A stretch of 10,446 nt of DNA from DATEZO01 sp035255485 (GTDB taxonomy: Bacteria > Pseudomonadota > Gammaproteobacteria > Burkholderiales > Burkholderiaceae_D). Made by a program: the position numbers and the translations under genes. The stretch lies in contig DATEZO010000275.1 in NCBI GenBank assembly GCA_035255485.1, positions 1-10,446 on the forward strand, in the 5' to 3' direction. Position 1 is the first letter of the stretch; each line of letters begins with the position of its first letter. The notes under the pieces were generated by a model, which saw only the letters and a list, made by a program, of their open reading frames with translations, had not been told where the DNA came from and made no database searches. Shown in pieces: positions 1 to 6,842 of the stretch.

Positions 1-93
1 GCCGCGCAACAGGTTCATTCCGGCCAACTCGCGGTGCCATGCGGACAGGCGCCAGCCTGCGGTGGCCAGCAGGGGCGGCATGCTAGTATTCAT
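1..93 (-). CDS. 5' end of an unidentified leftward gene (partial)
   Basis: An open frame runs off the left edge of the window. It starts at ATG 93 or at the in-frame ATG 81. The visible residues read MNTSMPPLLATAGWR and then LSAWHRELAGMNLLRG. There is no stop in the frame, and codon choice is rich in G or C at third positions. It diverges from the AraC-type regulator that begins 62 bases away, the usual arrangement for a regulator and its target. I see no clear ribosome binding site before either start, and the visible part is too short to assign a family. This could be a real N-terminus or chance. Confidence 0.4.
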   Translation of the reverse strand, partial: MNTSMPPLLATAGWRLSAWHRELAGMNLLRG

Positions 94-155
94 CAAAAAA
101 GCGCTGGCCAGACGGCCCGTAGCGCGACAGACAAGAAAGGAGACGGATCATCGAT

Positions 156-1190
156 ATGGAACAGGCTTTTCCCTCGATCGATAGCCCGATCGACCCGCCG
201 CACAAAATCGGGGTCCTGCTCGAGATCCTGAGTGAAGAAGGGATTACAGCAGAGGCGGTGCTAGCCGGCAGCGGGATCGACCTGCATCAGGTCGGCAATC
301 CCGCGACCCGCATTTCAGCGCGCCAGTTGCTGGCGGTATTCGCCAATGCCCAACGCCTGTCACAGGATCCGACGCTGGCGATCCGCGCCGGAAAGCGCAT
401 TCATATCACGCACTTCGGCCTGTATGGCTATGCCTTGCTGAGCAGCGCAACGCCGCGCGATGCGGTCGATTTTGCGCTGCGATACCGGCCGCTGGCAGCC
501 CCGCTGATCGGACTTGCCTTCGATGAAATCGATGGCAGCCCGGTCTGGACATTCACCGATATCCTGTCGCTCGGGATGGAAAGCGCCCTGTTTCGTTTCG
601 TGATGGAATTCCAGTTTGGCACGCAACTGTCACTGCATGGCGATATTCTGGGTACGCCGGTAACGCCATCCGGAATCTGTGCCGTGTATCCGGCGCCGGC
701 CCATGCCGCCAGCTATGAAACCCTGCTGGGCTGCCCTGCACGCTTCAACCAGGCGGCCAATGAATTACGTTTCAGCGGTGACTGGCTGCGGCACAAACTG
801 ACCTACGCCAATCCGATCACCGCCGCACTGGTGCGCGAAACCTGCGATCAACTGCTGGCTGGACTGCAAACCTGTTCCGGACTGGCCAGCAAAGTGTCCG
901 GCATATTGATGGAAAGTCCGGGCCACTTTCCCGACATGGAAGCCATTGCCAGCCGGCTGCACATGACCTCCCGCACCCTTCGACGCAGGCTGCAGGCCCA
1001 AGGCGTTTCGTACCAGAAAATCCTGACGGATGTACGCAAACAGCTGGCCATCAACTATCTGCGCAAGACGCACATGAGTACCGAAGACATTGCCGTCTCG
1101 CTGGAATTTAGCGATGCTGCCAATTTCCGTCATGCCTTCAAGAAATGGACCGGCAAGACGCCAAGCGAGTATCGCTCGACATCTGCTTGA
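156..1190 (+). CDS. AraC-family transcriptional regulator with N-terminal arabinose-binding-like domain
   Basis: A 344-residue DNA-binding regulator. Roughly residues 25-205 match the Arabinose_bd-type sensory domain found in OruR/ArgR-like AraC proteins, which usually senses a small molecule. Residues about 255-342 are the double helix-turn-helix AraC domain. In that domain I can read the first HTH (MEAIASRLHMTSRTLRRRLQ), the linker helix (YQKILTDVRKQLAINYL) and the second HTH with its signature (STEDIAVSLEFSDAANFRHA), ending in the family tail WTGKTPSEYR. Length and domain order are normal for the family. The start is set by an AAGGAGA ribosome binding site at 137-143. The gene diverges from the partial gene at 1-93, its likeliest target, but the ligand cannot be read from sequence. 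The family call is firm and the target is inference. Confidence 0.93.
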   Translation: MEQAFPSIDSPIDPPHKIGVLLEILSEEGITAEAVLAGSGIDLHQVGNPATRISARQLLAVFANAQRLSQDPTLAIRAGKRIHITHFGLYGYALLSSATPRDAVDFALRYRPLAAPLIGLAFDEIDGSPVWTFTDILSLGMESALFRFVMEFQFGTQLSLHGDILGTPVTPSGICAVYPAPAHAASYETLLGCPARFNQAANELRFSGDWLRHKLTYANPITAALVRETCDQLLAGLQTCSGLASKVSGILMESPGHFPDMEAIASRLHMTSRTLRRRLQAQGVSYQKILTDVRKQLAINYLRKTHMSTEDIAVSLEFSDAANFRHAFKKWTGKTPSEYRSTSA

Positions 1191-1213
1191 ATTCAGGAAA
1201 CTGATTTAGTTTA

Positions 1214-1233
1214 TACTGTGTGGGTGTACAGTG
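1214..1233 (+). promoter_or_regulatory. LexA-type operator overlapping a -10 element
   Basis: The palindrome TACTGT-N8-ACAGTG contains the exact LexA core CTGT-N8-ACAG (1216-1219 and 1228-1231). It differs from the extended proteobacterial consensus by one outer base. The eight spacer bases are G/T-rich rather than alternating A/T, so binding could be moderate. It overlaps a likely -10 hexamer TATACT (1212-1217), with a weak TTGAAT (1187-1192) upstream at a 19-base spacing. It lies 24 bases before the start codon of the 102-codon gene. The position over the promoter is what a LexA repressor site should look like. SOS control is inference from the motif. Confidence 0.6.
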
Positions 1234-1256
1234 TTTTGTTGCGGAAAGAGCATTAA

Positions 1257-1565
1257 ATGAAAGGCATCGAAGGTTACAAGCTGTTTGCAGTAAGAGAAAG
1301 ATTGGCCCTTGCAGTCAACACCATCGTGGAACGTCATCGAACCGATGGCCGGATCCTGACATGGCGACTGGTGCATGAAATCGAAAGTGAAGCGCTGAAA
1401 AAACTGGAACAGGCCGGCGACCTGGACATCAAGTACATCCGGATGATGCGCTCCTCGCGCTGGGGTTCGGTTCCCAGGGTGGACCAGCCGGCGGATCTGC
1501 AAAGCCATCAGGCCTTGCCAGTGGCGCTCACACTGATCCGGCATGCTTACCATACTTCGCATTAG
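1257..1565 (+). CDS. Uncharacterised 102-residue protein, candidate SOS-regulated gene
   Basis: I do not recognise this protein. The N-terminal two thirds look helical and charged (residues about 8-55, including RERLALAVNTIVERHR and HEIESEALKKLEQAGDLDIK). A WG-containing segment follows (SSRWGSVPRVDQP), and the C-terminal tail ends in His-rich HAYHTSH. No signal peptide or membrane segment is visible. GGAAAGAG at 1243-1250 sits six bases before the ATG, which supports both the start and the reality of the gene. The operator at 1214-1233 suggests repression by LexA and induction by DNA damage. It stands alone: the regulator upstream ends at 1190, and no same-strand gene follows closely. Function is unknown; the SOS link rests only on the operator. 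Confidence 0.75.
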   Translation: MKGIEGYKLFAVRERLALAVNTIVERHRTDGRILTWRLVHEIESEALKKLEQAGDLDIKYIRMMRSSRWGSVPRVDQPADLQSHQALPVALTLIRHAYHTSH

Positions 1566-1695
1566 CTGCCAGGATAAAAGACCTGAACGGCGCTGCCATC
1601 CGTTCTGCGCATTTGCGATTTTATAGGGAGTATAGGAAAAAAATCGCTATACTCGCAAATATTTCGCGGCAGCTTGAAAATACACAGCCGTGTAT
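1564..1695. repeat. Nested inverted repeats, possible structured RNA
   Basis: Between two genes there are several dyads that can fold together. The outer arms AGCTGCC (1564-1570) and GGCAGCT (1668-1674) enclose a short hairpin, GAACGG/CCGTTC (1585-1590 and 1600-1605). They also enclose a longer one in which ATTTGCGA pairs with TCGCAAAT (1611-1618 and 1653-1660), extended by AGTATAG/CTATACT (1629-1635 and 1647-1653). This gives a three-way-junction shape. An alternative stem, GCGATTTT/AAAATCGC (1615-1622 and 1640-1647), excludes the longer one. A further hairpin, ATACAC/GTGTAT, lies at 1680-1695. The strand is unknown; it lies downstream of the PhoB-driven small gene when read leftward. No typical terminator tract follows. 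Confidence 0.4.
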
Positions 1696-1726
1696 ATAAA
1701 AGATGAAAAACCGATGTTAAAGCTAT

Positions 1727-1810
1727 TCAACGCCGGCGCAGCAGCCTCAGCAGCCTGCTGATCAATGATGGCCGTTTGAGATAGATGCAGTTGTATAGTG
1801 TGCTTCCCAT
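1727..1810 (-). CDS. 27-residue basic peptide behind a PhoB-type promoter
   Basis: A short ORF encodes MGSTLYNCIYLKRPS followed by LISRLLRLLRRR. The second half would form a cationic amphipathic helix, with Leu/Ile on one face and seven Arg in the peptide's C-terminal half including a closing run of three. It could bind membrane or RNA. AAGGAG (1817-1822) lies six bases before the ATG, an excellent ribosome binding site. The frame is open further upstream to 1918, but the promoter lies inside that extension, so the 27-codon form is the one expected. The predicted leader is about 20-25 bases. Neither the family nor the function is recognised. Phosphate-starvation induction is inferred from the upstream box. 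Reality of the gene is supported by box, -10 and ribosome binding site lining up. Confidence 0.65.
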   Translation of the reverse strand: MGSTLYNCIYLKRPSLISRLLRLLRRR

Positions 1811-1835
1811 GATGTTCTCCTTGCAGACAAGAACA

Positions 1836-1870
1836 ATTATAGGAATCTGCCGTGACAACACTGTGACAAC
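1836..1870 (-). promoter_or_regulatory. Pho box and -10 element for the 27-codon gene
   Basis: Reading leftward, two half-sites GTTGTCAC repeat exactly 11 bases apart (within 1850-1870), the spacing PhoB dimers use. Eight bases after the box comes a perfect TATAAT (1836-1841). The second half-site with its flank (GTTGTCACGGC) and the eight-base gap to the -10 agree with the classical Escherichia coli phoA promoter as I remember it. There is no good -35, as expected when the activator replaces it. Upstream, TTTGACTC also occurs twice 11 bases apart (1882-1889 and 1893-1900), possibly a second weaker regulator site. PhoB binding is inference. Confidence 0.68.
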
Positions 1871-1996
1871 CAACACAAAGAGAGTCAAATGTGAGTCAAA
1901 TACAACAACCCGACTCAAACGTAGCCATTAAACCCATGGCGCCTCCCCGGCCTGGATCCTTTTTGGCTGGAAGAAAGGACAAGGCGACAGCCGACA

Positions 1997-2107
1997 TCAT
2001 TGCCGCTTCAATGCTTCCTTCTTGGTTTTCTTGGCTTCCTTTTTTTCCTTCGGCGTTTTGGCAGGTTGCTTCTTGACGGCCTTCTTGCTGTCCTGGCTCT
2101 TGCTCAT
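1997..2107 (-). CDS. 36-residue lysine-rich protein
   Basis: The protein reads MSKSQDSKKAVKKQPAK and then TPKEKKEAKKTKKEALKRQ. It has 15 lysines in 36 residues and no hydrophobic core, so it is probably an extended or helical nucleic-acid-binding tail-like protein. The start at 2107 is set by GGAG (2116-2119) eight bases upstream. The frame continues to 2254, but the extra residues are unlike the rest and I do not include them. The opposite strand also has open frames here, an effect of the AAG/AAA-rich coding. The function is not recognised. Short Lys/Ala/Pro-rich proteins of this kind resemble histone H1-like tails, but they are also easy to generate by chance, so no function is assigned. 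Confidence 0.62.
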   Translation of the reverse strand: MSKSQDSKKAVKKQPAKTPKEKKEAKKTKKEALKRQ

Positions 2108-2343
2108 GATGTTCGCTCCATTGTTGAATTTGACTGCGGCCATTGCGCCATCATGCATATGCGACTGATGGGATACGAAAAATATACCAGTGTGAAAATG
2201 ACGACACTGATCGCACTGACAGGCGCACAGAGTATGCACTCTTTTCCACTGCACGCCGCAGTTTGATACTATCCGGTGTCCAGAAGATCCGAGGCGATTC
2301 CCGCCTTGCCCGCCTTTTCTACCTGCCGAGCCAGCAAGTCCCT

Positions 2344-3189
2344 ATGAAGACACCGAAAAGAATCCAGCCGCTGGTTGAAGAAGGCCTGGTGGACATTGTA
2401 ATCCGCCAGCTCATGAGCGGCAAAGAAGCGACCGTCTATGTAGTCCGCTGCGGCGACGAGATCCGTTGTGCGAAAGTATACAAGGAGGCGCACCAACGCA
2501 GCTTTCGGCAAGCCGCCGCTTATCAGGAAGGCCGCAAGGTGAAGAATAGCCGGCAGGCGCGCGCCATGGAAAAGGGCACCCGCTATGGGCGCAAGATGCA
2601 GGAAGAAGTATGGCAAAACGCCGAAGTCGATGCGCTCTACCGTCTTGCCGCCGCCGGCGTGCGCGTTCCGCAACCGCACGTCTGTTTCGAAGGCGTGCTG
2701 TTGATGGAACTGGTGACGGATGCTGCCGGCAATGCCGCGCCGCGGCTCAACGATGTGGAACTGACCGAAGCGCTGGCGCTCGACTATCACGCGCAACTGC
2801 TGCACCAGGTGGTCCTGATGCTGTGCGCCGGCGTCATCCATGGCGATCTGTCGGAATATAACATCCTGATTGACCACGCCGGGCCAGTCATCATCGATTT
2901 GCCCCAGGCAGTTGATGCGGCAGGCAACAATGCCGCCGGTGCGATGCTGGAACGCGACGTCGCCAACCTGACGACATTCTTCAGCACCTTTGCACCGCAA
3001 CTGGCCGCCACCCGGTACGGCAAGGAAATCTGGACACTCTACCAGTCAGGCCTGCTCCATCCCGACACGCCGCTCACCGGTCGTGTCGCGGTCGACAAAC
3101 GACCTGCAGACGTCGGCGCGGTCATGCACGAGATCGCGCTTGCGCGCCAGGAAGAAGAAGCGCGGCTTCGTTATCTGGAGCAGAGATGA
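2344..3189 (+). CDS. RIO-family atypical serine/threonine protein kinase
   Basis: A 281-residue kinase of the bacterial RIO1-like family (PA4780-type in Pseudomonas). Visible motifs are a glycine-poor nucleotide loop SGKEATVYVV (residues 25-34), the ATP-anchoring lysine in CAKVYK (Lys44), the catalytic loop HGDLSEYNIL with Asp168 and Asn173, and the metal-binding Asp185 in IIDLPQA, which replaces the DFG of ordinary kinases. All catalytic residues are present, so it should be active in ATP-dependent Ser phosphorylation, including autophosphorylation. The bacterial substrates are poorly known. I chose ATG 2344 because homologues begin close to the kinase fold. The upstream frame to 2143 has a different composition. 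There is no strong ribosome binding site. It converges on the peptidase gene with a 17-base gap. Confidence 0.9.
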   Translation: MKTPKRIQPLVEEGLVDIVIRQLMSGKEATVYVVRCGDEIRCAKVYKEAHQRSFRQAAAYQEGRKVKNSRQARAMEKGTRYGRKMQEEVWQNAEVDALYRLAAAGVRVPQPHVCFEGVLLMELVTDAAGNAAPRLNDVELTEALALDYHAQLLHQVVLMLCAGVIHGDLSEYNILIDHAGPVIIDLPQAVDAAGNNAAGAMLERDVANLTTFFSTFAPQLAATRYGKEIWTLYQSGLLHPDTPLTGRVAVDKRPADVGAVMHEIALARQEEEARLRYLEQR

Positions 3190-3206
3190 TGCAAGGCGAC
3201 GCAGTC

Positions 3207-3716
3207 TCAGCGCCATAACGGCGCGCCGTGCAGATCCATGTGGGTCAGATACAAGCGCAGATCAAATTCGAACTGGTGATAATTCGGCTCCATGTATTCG
3301 CATAATTTATAAAATGCCCGATCGTGTTCGCTTTCCTTGAAGTGCGCCAGTTCATGCACGACGATCATTCTCAGGAATTCACAGGGCACATTTTTAAACA
3401 GCGATGAAATTCTGATTTCACGCTTCGACTTGAGTTTATTGCCTTGCACCCTGGAAATTGAAGTATGCAAACCCAAGGCATGCTTGATAACATGCAGCTT
3501 ATTATCAAATATCACCTTGCTGACGGGTTCCGCATTTCCCAAAAATTCTTTTTTCAGTTGCAACGCATAGTGATAAAGCGCCTTGTCCGTCCTGATGTCG
3601 TGCGCGATCGCATATTTTTTCAGGAGGATTGTTGACAGGGTGTTGTTATCCACAAGAGACTGTACCTGCCTCTTGATTTCCTCCGGATAACCACCCAGGT
3701 ATTTCATTTCCGGCAT
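3207..3716 (-). CDS. YgjP-like M48-type zinc metallopeptidase
   Basis: A 169-residue protein of the YgjP-like (DUF45) metallopeptidase family. The zinc site is HELAH (residues 121-125) with a downstream His in SEHDRAFY (about residue 131) as third ligand. Family landmarks around it are ALGLHTSISRVQG, REIRISSLFK and the C-terminal FEFDLRLYLTHMDLH. It is cytosolic, with no signal peptide. The natural substrate is unknown for the family. ATG 3716 is chosen; TTG 3725 would add three residues, and ATG 3707 (MKYLGGYP) is also possible because homologues begin near MKYL. The ribosome binding site is weak for all three. It lies 69 bases downstream of the methyltransferase on the same strand, so the two may be cotranscribed. 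Confidence 0.87.
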   Translation of the reverse strand: MPEMKYLGGYPEEIKRQVQSLVDNNTLSTILLKKYAIAHDIRTDKALYHYALQLKKEFLGNAEPVSKVIFDNKLHVIKHALGLHTSISRVQGNKLKSKREIRISSLFKNVPCEFLRMIVVHELAHFKESEHDRAFYKLCEYMEPNYHQFEFDLRLYLTHMDLHGAPLWR

Positions 3717-3769
3717 ATGCCACAATCTTTTTGAAAGCCGACTTTGGCTTTTGGTAATTAAGGCCCAGT

Positions 3770-3793
3770 GAAGTTACTGCGGAAGTTACTGCG
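3770..3793. repeat. 12-base tandem duplication across a stop codon
   Basis: GAAGTTACTGCG occurs twice head to tail (3770-3781 and 3782-3793). The right copy contains the last codons and stop (3786-3788, TAA on the minus strand) of the methyltransferase gene. The left copy repeats them in the untranslated region. It looks like a replication-slippage duplication with no effect on the protein. Confidence 0.7.
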
Positions 3794-4922
3794 CCACAAG
3801 CCGCCAAAGCGACGTTACTTCCGCTGCACGCGCGACATGCAACGGATCGGCATCGTCCGAGGCGCGAGGATGATGCGGACGCACATCGCTCCGGCCAGCG
3901 ACCTGCAATCCCGCCGCATCGATGAGAGCGAGTAATTCAGCCCGCGATCGCAGGCCGAGATGTTCAGCAAAATCCGAGAGAATCAGCCAGCCTTCACCAC
4001 CCGGCTCCAGGTGTGCAGCCAGCCCGTCGAGGAATCCGCGCAGCATGCGGCTATCAGGATCGTAGACCGCATGCTCGATAGGAGAGTTTGGGCGCGCCGG
4101 AACCCAGGGCGGGTTGCACACCACTAGCGGCGCCCGCCCCTGCGGGAACAGATCCGCCTGCATGACTTCCACCTGCCCTGCCAATCCGAGGCGAGCAAGA
4201 TTTTCACGCGCGCACGCCAGCGCCCGCACGTCCTGCTCGGTGGCCACGATACGCGTAACGCCTCGGCGCGCAAGCACCGCAGCCAGTACACCGGTTCCTG
4301 TACCGATATCGAAGGCCAATGCGCTGGAAGGTAATGGCGCCTTGCTCACCAGCTCCACATATTCGCCGCGCACCGGTGAGAACACGCCGTAATGCGGATG
4401 GATGCGATCGCCGAGAGCCGGAATCTCGACGCCTTTCTTGCGCCATTCATGCGCGCCGATCAAACCCAGCACTTCCCGCATCGAAACGATGGATGGATCA
4501 TGACCCACGCCCCAGGCTTCAGTGCAGGCCTGCCGCACATCGGGTGCGCGCCGCAGCGGAATGCGGTAATCGGCCTCCAGCGGCAGCAACAGCATGGCCA
4601 ACGTGCGGGCACGCTGGGACTGCGCCTGCCGATACAGATGGAACGCCTCGGCCGGTGACGCCGCTGTCAATTCAGGCTTATGCCGGCGGGGCTTGCGGTC
4701 GATGCGGCGCGCCAATGCCTGCAGCAACTGGCGCGCATTCTGGAAATCGCCACGCCACAGCAGCGCAGTGCCTTCGCAGGCCAGACGATACGCGCTATCG
4801 GCCGCCATGCGGTCGTCGGCGATTGCCACCCGCCTGGGCGGCGGTGTCCCGCTCTCCGAACGCCAGCGGGCGGAATGCGCCTCGTCCGCCTCGTTCCAGC
4901 CGACAACCGGATATTTACTCAT
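3786..4922 (-). CDS. Class I SAM-dependent methyltransferase with NPPW motif (PrmC/RlmG-like)
   Basis: A 378-residue methyltransferase. The SAM-binding motif I is AFDIGTGTGVLAAVL (residues about 203-217), followed by an acidic motif II (VATEQD). The catalytic motif NPPW lies at residues 270-273. This NPP(Y/F/W) signature marks enzymes that methylate a planar amino nitrogen, such as glutamine side chains in release factors or ribosomal protein L3, or guanine and adenine in nucleic acids. The N-terminal 200 residues are a helical extension of unknown role, longer than in PrmC. ATG 4922 is preferred over 4946 because GAGG lies seven bases before it. The substrate cannot be told from sequence. 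It may be followed by the peptidase gene in one transcript. Confidence 0.87.
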   Translation of the reverse strand: MSKYPVVGWNEADEAHSARWRSESGTPPPRRVAIADDRMAADSAYRLACEGTALLWRGDFQNARQLLQALARRIDRKPRRHKPELTAASPAEAFHLYRQAQSQRARTLAMLLLPLEADYRIPLRRAPDVRQACTEAWGVGHDPSIVSMREVLGLIGAHEWRKKGVEIPALGDRIHPHYGVFSPVRGEYVELVSKAPLPSSALAFDIGTGTGVLAAVLARRGVTRIVATEQDVRALACARENLARLGLAGQVEVMQADLFPQGRAPLVVCNPPWVPARPNSPIEHAVYDPDSRMLRGFLDGLAAHLEPGGEGWLILSDFAEHLGLRSRAELLALIDAAGLQVAGRSDVRPHHPRASDDADPLHVARAAEVTSLWRLVAQ

Positions 4923-5319
4923 GATGCCGCCTCGCCCGTGCAGCAATCGGATTCGCGCGGGATCATTGGTGCCGCAACGGAGTAGAGATTCAAATGCATG
5001 ATCGTGTCACAGTGATAATGTGGGAAGGAAGCGAGACAAACAAGAGGGGATATTTCAAGACTACGGCATTTAAACATAGAATCGTCTTGAAACCCGTTTC
5101 AGCTGTGCTATCGCTTTTGCCGATTGCCATTTTTAATCAACAACACAATTTTCTTCACACCTGGAACAGGATGGCAGGGTGCATCGATCGGATAGAATCG
5201 CAGTCCCGATGCAAAGCAGGATAAGGCAGCACATCAACGCATGCCGAATTCGCCATCGCAAGCAACATCATGGCGCGAGCCGAGACCGATAGCGGTAATG
5301 CAATAAAGGAATATCACCG
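4923..5319. other. Intergenic region between divergent methyltransferase genes
   Basis: About 400 bases with no convincing gene. A 76-codon frame at 4994-5224 lacks a ribosome binding site and has no protein-like pattern. It must hold promoters for both flanking genes, but I see no strong -35/-10 pair. A small hairpin, CGCCAT/ATGGCG (5251-5256 and 5270-5275), lies in the probable leader of the rightward gene. Composition is more A+T-rich than in the flanking genes around 5100-5160. Confidence 0.5.
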
Positions 5320-6150
5320 ATGAATAACATCCCGGAAATCAAACCCGGCCAATCGATTGAACTATTGAAGGCGTTGCATATCCTGACGCGTGACGGCAAG
5401 ATGAACCAGGATAGCAGACGTAAATTGAAGCAGGTTTATCATCTCTATCAGTTCATCGAACCTCTGCTGCAGGAAATCCGTCAGGATCACCCTGACATGC
5501 AATTGGTCGACCATGGCGCAGGGAAATCCTATCTTGGCTTCATTCTATATGATCTGTTTTTCAAGACATTGGGAGATCAATCGCGTATTTACGGTATAGA
5601 AACACGCGACGAGCTGGTTAATAACTCGCGCGAGCTGGCGCAAAAACTGAATTTCCCCGGCATGACATTTCTTAACCTGTCGGTGGCAGACTCAATCGAA
5701 TCCAGCCAGTTGCCAGCAACAGTGGATGTAGTCACTGCGCTGCATGCCTGCAACACCGCCACCGACGATGCAATACGGTTTGCATTGGCAAAACAGGCAA
5801 AATTCATTGTACTGGTACCTTGCTGCCATGCCGAAGTAGCTTCGGTGCTGAGAAAAAACAAGGGCAAGGCGATCGCTAAAAGCGCCCTGACCGAGCTTTG
5901 GCGCCACCCGTTGCATACTCGCGAATTCGGCAGCCAGGTCACCAACGTACTGCGTTGCCTCCAGCTTGAAGCACACGGATATCAGGTCACCGTTACCGAA
6001 CTGGTCGGTTGGGAGCACTCAATGAAAAACGAGCTGATTATTGCCAGCTACAAAAACCTGCCTCGCAACCGGCCAAGCGAACGCTTGCATGATGTATTGC
6101 AAACATTGGGTTTGGAAGAAATGACAGAGCGTTTCTTTACATCACCGTAG
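5320..6150 (+). CDS. Methyltransf_32-type SAM-dependent methyltransferase
   Basis: A 276-residue protein with a Rossmann-type SAM site in LVDHGAGKSYLGFILYD (residues about 62-78). It also has the two signatures typical of the Methyltransf_32 group (related to METTL25/RRNAD1 and bacterial relatives): ALHACNTATDDAI (residues 140-152) and VPCCH (166-170). The paired cysteines and His may bind metal or position the substrate. No signal or membrane segment is visible. The target is unknown; the family is suspected to act on RNA or protein. The start is supported by AAAGGA (5305-5310), nine bases upstream. The protein appears complete and stands alone on its strand. It is the last clearly core-like gene before the accessory segment. 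Confidence 0.85.
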   Translation: MNNIPEIKPGQSIELLKALHILTRDGKMNQDSRRKLKQVYHLYQFIEPLLQEIRQDHPDMQLVDHGAGKSYLGFILYDLFFKTLGDQSRIYGIETRDELVNNSRELAQKLNFPGMTFLNLSVADSIESSQLPATVDVVTALHACNTATDDAIRFALAKQAKFIVLVPCCHAEVASVLRKNKGKAIAKSALTELWRHPLHTREFGSQVTNVLRCLQLEAHGYQVTVTELVGWEHSMKNELIIASYKNLPRNRPSERLHDVLQTLGLEEMTERFFTSP

Positions 6151-6203
6151 CGGGAAAAGAAAGTGATCACGCGGCGTCGGCGCAATCAGCATGGAGTCGC
6201 CGG

Positions 6204-6593
6204 CTAGATGTTGTAATGGTCCAGTGCGATCCTGGCCGACTCCGCGAGGCTGGCGCCGATTACACTGATCACGGGCTCGCCTGCCAATTGCGAAGACTTT
6301 TTCGCGCCTTTGCTGGAAGCTAGCGCCGTCAGGTGCTTGCGAACGTGCCGCGCCAAAGACACGCGCCTTGGCGACTTCGTAAGAGAATAATGTCCGTGGT
6401 ATCGAAATCCGTCTTCAAAGACGATCTGGATGTCGCACTGGTCATTGCCCCCATCAGACGCGCCATTTGCCCAACGTTCGAGCACCACGTTGGCGGCTTC
6501 TAAGGATGACACTCTCGCTGTCGATGGCAAGCCTTCCACACGTCGGATCAGGACGCGTGAAATATCCACCTTTTCACATAAATTTGGTTGCAC
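6204..6593 (-). CDS. Uncharacterised 129-residue protein
   Basis: I do not recognise this protein. It starts with a GTG codon at 6593 and reads as a plausible globular protein. A helix (VSSLEAANVVLERWAN) is followed by two beta-like strands around a conserved-looking core (CDIQIVFEDGFRYHGHYSL), then a basic helix (RRVSLARHVRKHLTALAS), a Lys-rich linker and a C-terminal segment (VISVIGASLAESARIALDHY). The start is uncertain: GGA is almost in contact with the GTG, and the frame stays open for five further codons upstream without an ATG, so the N-terminus may have been lost by rearrangement. The DGFRY-G-Y pattern is reminiscent of small proteins carried on plasmids and integrative elements, which fits the accessory context, but no function is assigned. 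Confidence 0.55.
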   Translation of the reverse strand: MQPNLCEKVDISRVLIRRVEGLPSTARVSSLEAANVVLERWANGASDGGNDQCDIQIVFEDGFRYHGHYSLTKSPRRVSLARHVRKHLTALASSKGAKKSSQLAGEPVISVIGASLAESARIALDHYNI

Positions 6594-6748
6594 TTCCAGG
6601 ATGAAATCTCAAAAATATTCTTATTGATTGACATGGTGGCACAGCCACGCATTTTCAAGTGCAAAATCAATATCTTGAGGTCTCTTATCATATGAATAAC
6701 GGATGAGGAGCCGCCTCACATCTGCGAAACCGCACTGCTTCGCGGGTA

Positions 6749-6842
6749 GCTGCCCTGGCGAAAGCCTTTTATGAACAAGTTGGTTTTTTGAGGCGTCGCC
6801 GATCGATCCGATAGTGCTGCTGATTGCTCTTTCGGATTTGCA
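6749..6842 (+). pseudogene. C-terminal remnant of a GNAT acetyltransferase, frameshifted
   Basis: In one frame the sequence reads ALAKAFYEQVGF (ending near 6787). After a run of six T (6784-6789) the same protein continues in another frame as EASPIDPIVLLIALSDLQ (6790-6842). Together these are the typical C-terminus of GNAT acetyltransferases, of the sort used as tRNA-acetylating toxins (TacT/AtaT-like), where AKAFYE..GF..SP.DP is characteristic. The frame change equals two extra or one missing base in the T run. No start and no N-terminal acetyl-CoA site is present here, so this is a dead fragment. It abuts the helicase fragment directly. Confidence 0.6.

Noticed and set aside
34..231. 65-codon rightward frame before the AraC-type gene
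   Set aside because: It overlaps the well-supported regulator start in another frame and is low-complexity basic and serine-rich, a typical shadow.
3734..3751. AAAGCC/GGCTTT hairpin as terminator of the methyltransferase gene
   Set aside because: The stem is only six pairs and the U-tract in the leftward direction is too short to claim a terminator.
4994..5224. 76-codon rightward frame between the two methyltransferase genes
   Set aside because: No ribosome binding site, no protein-like pattern and no family resemblance.
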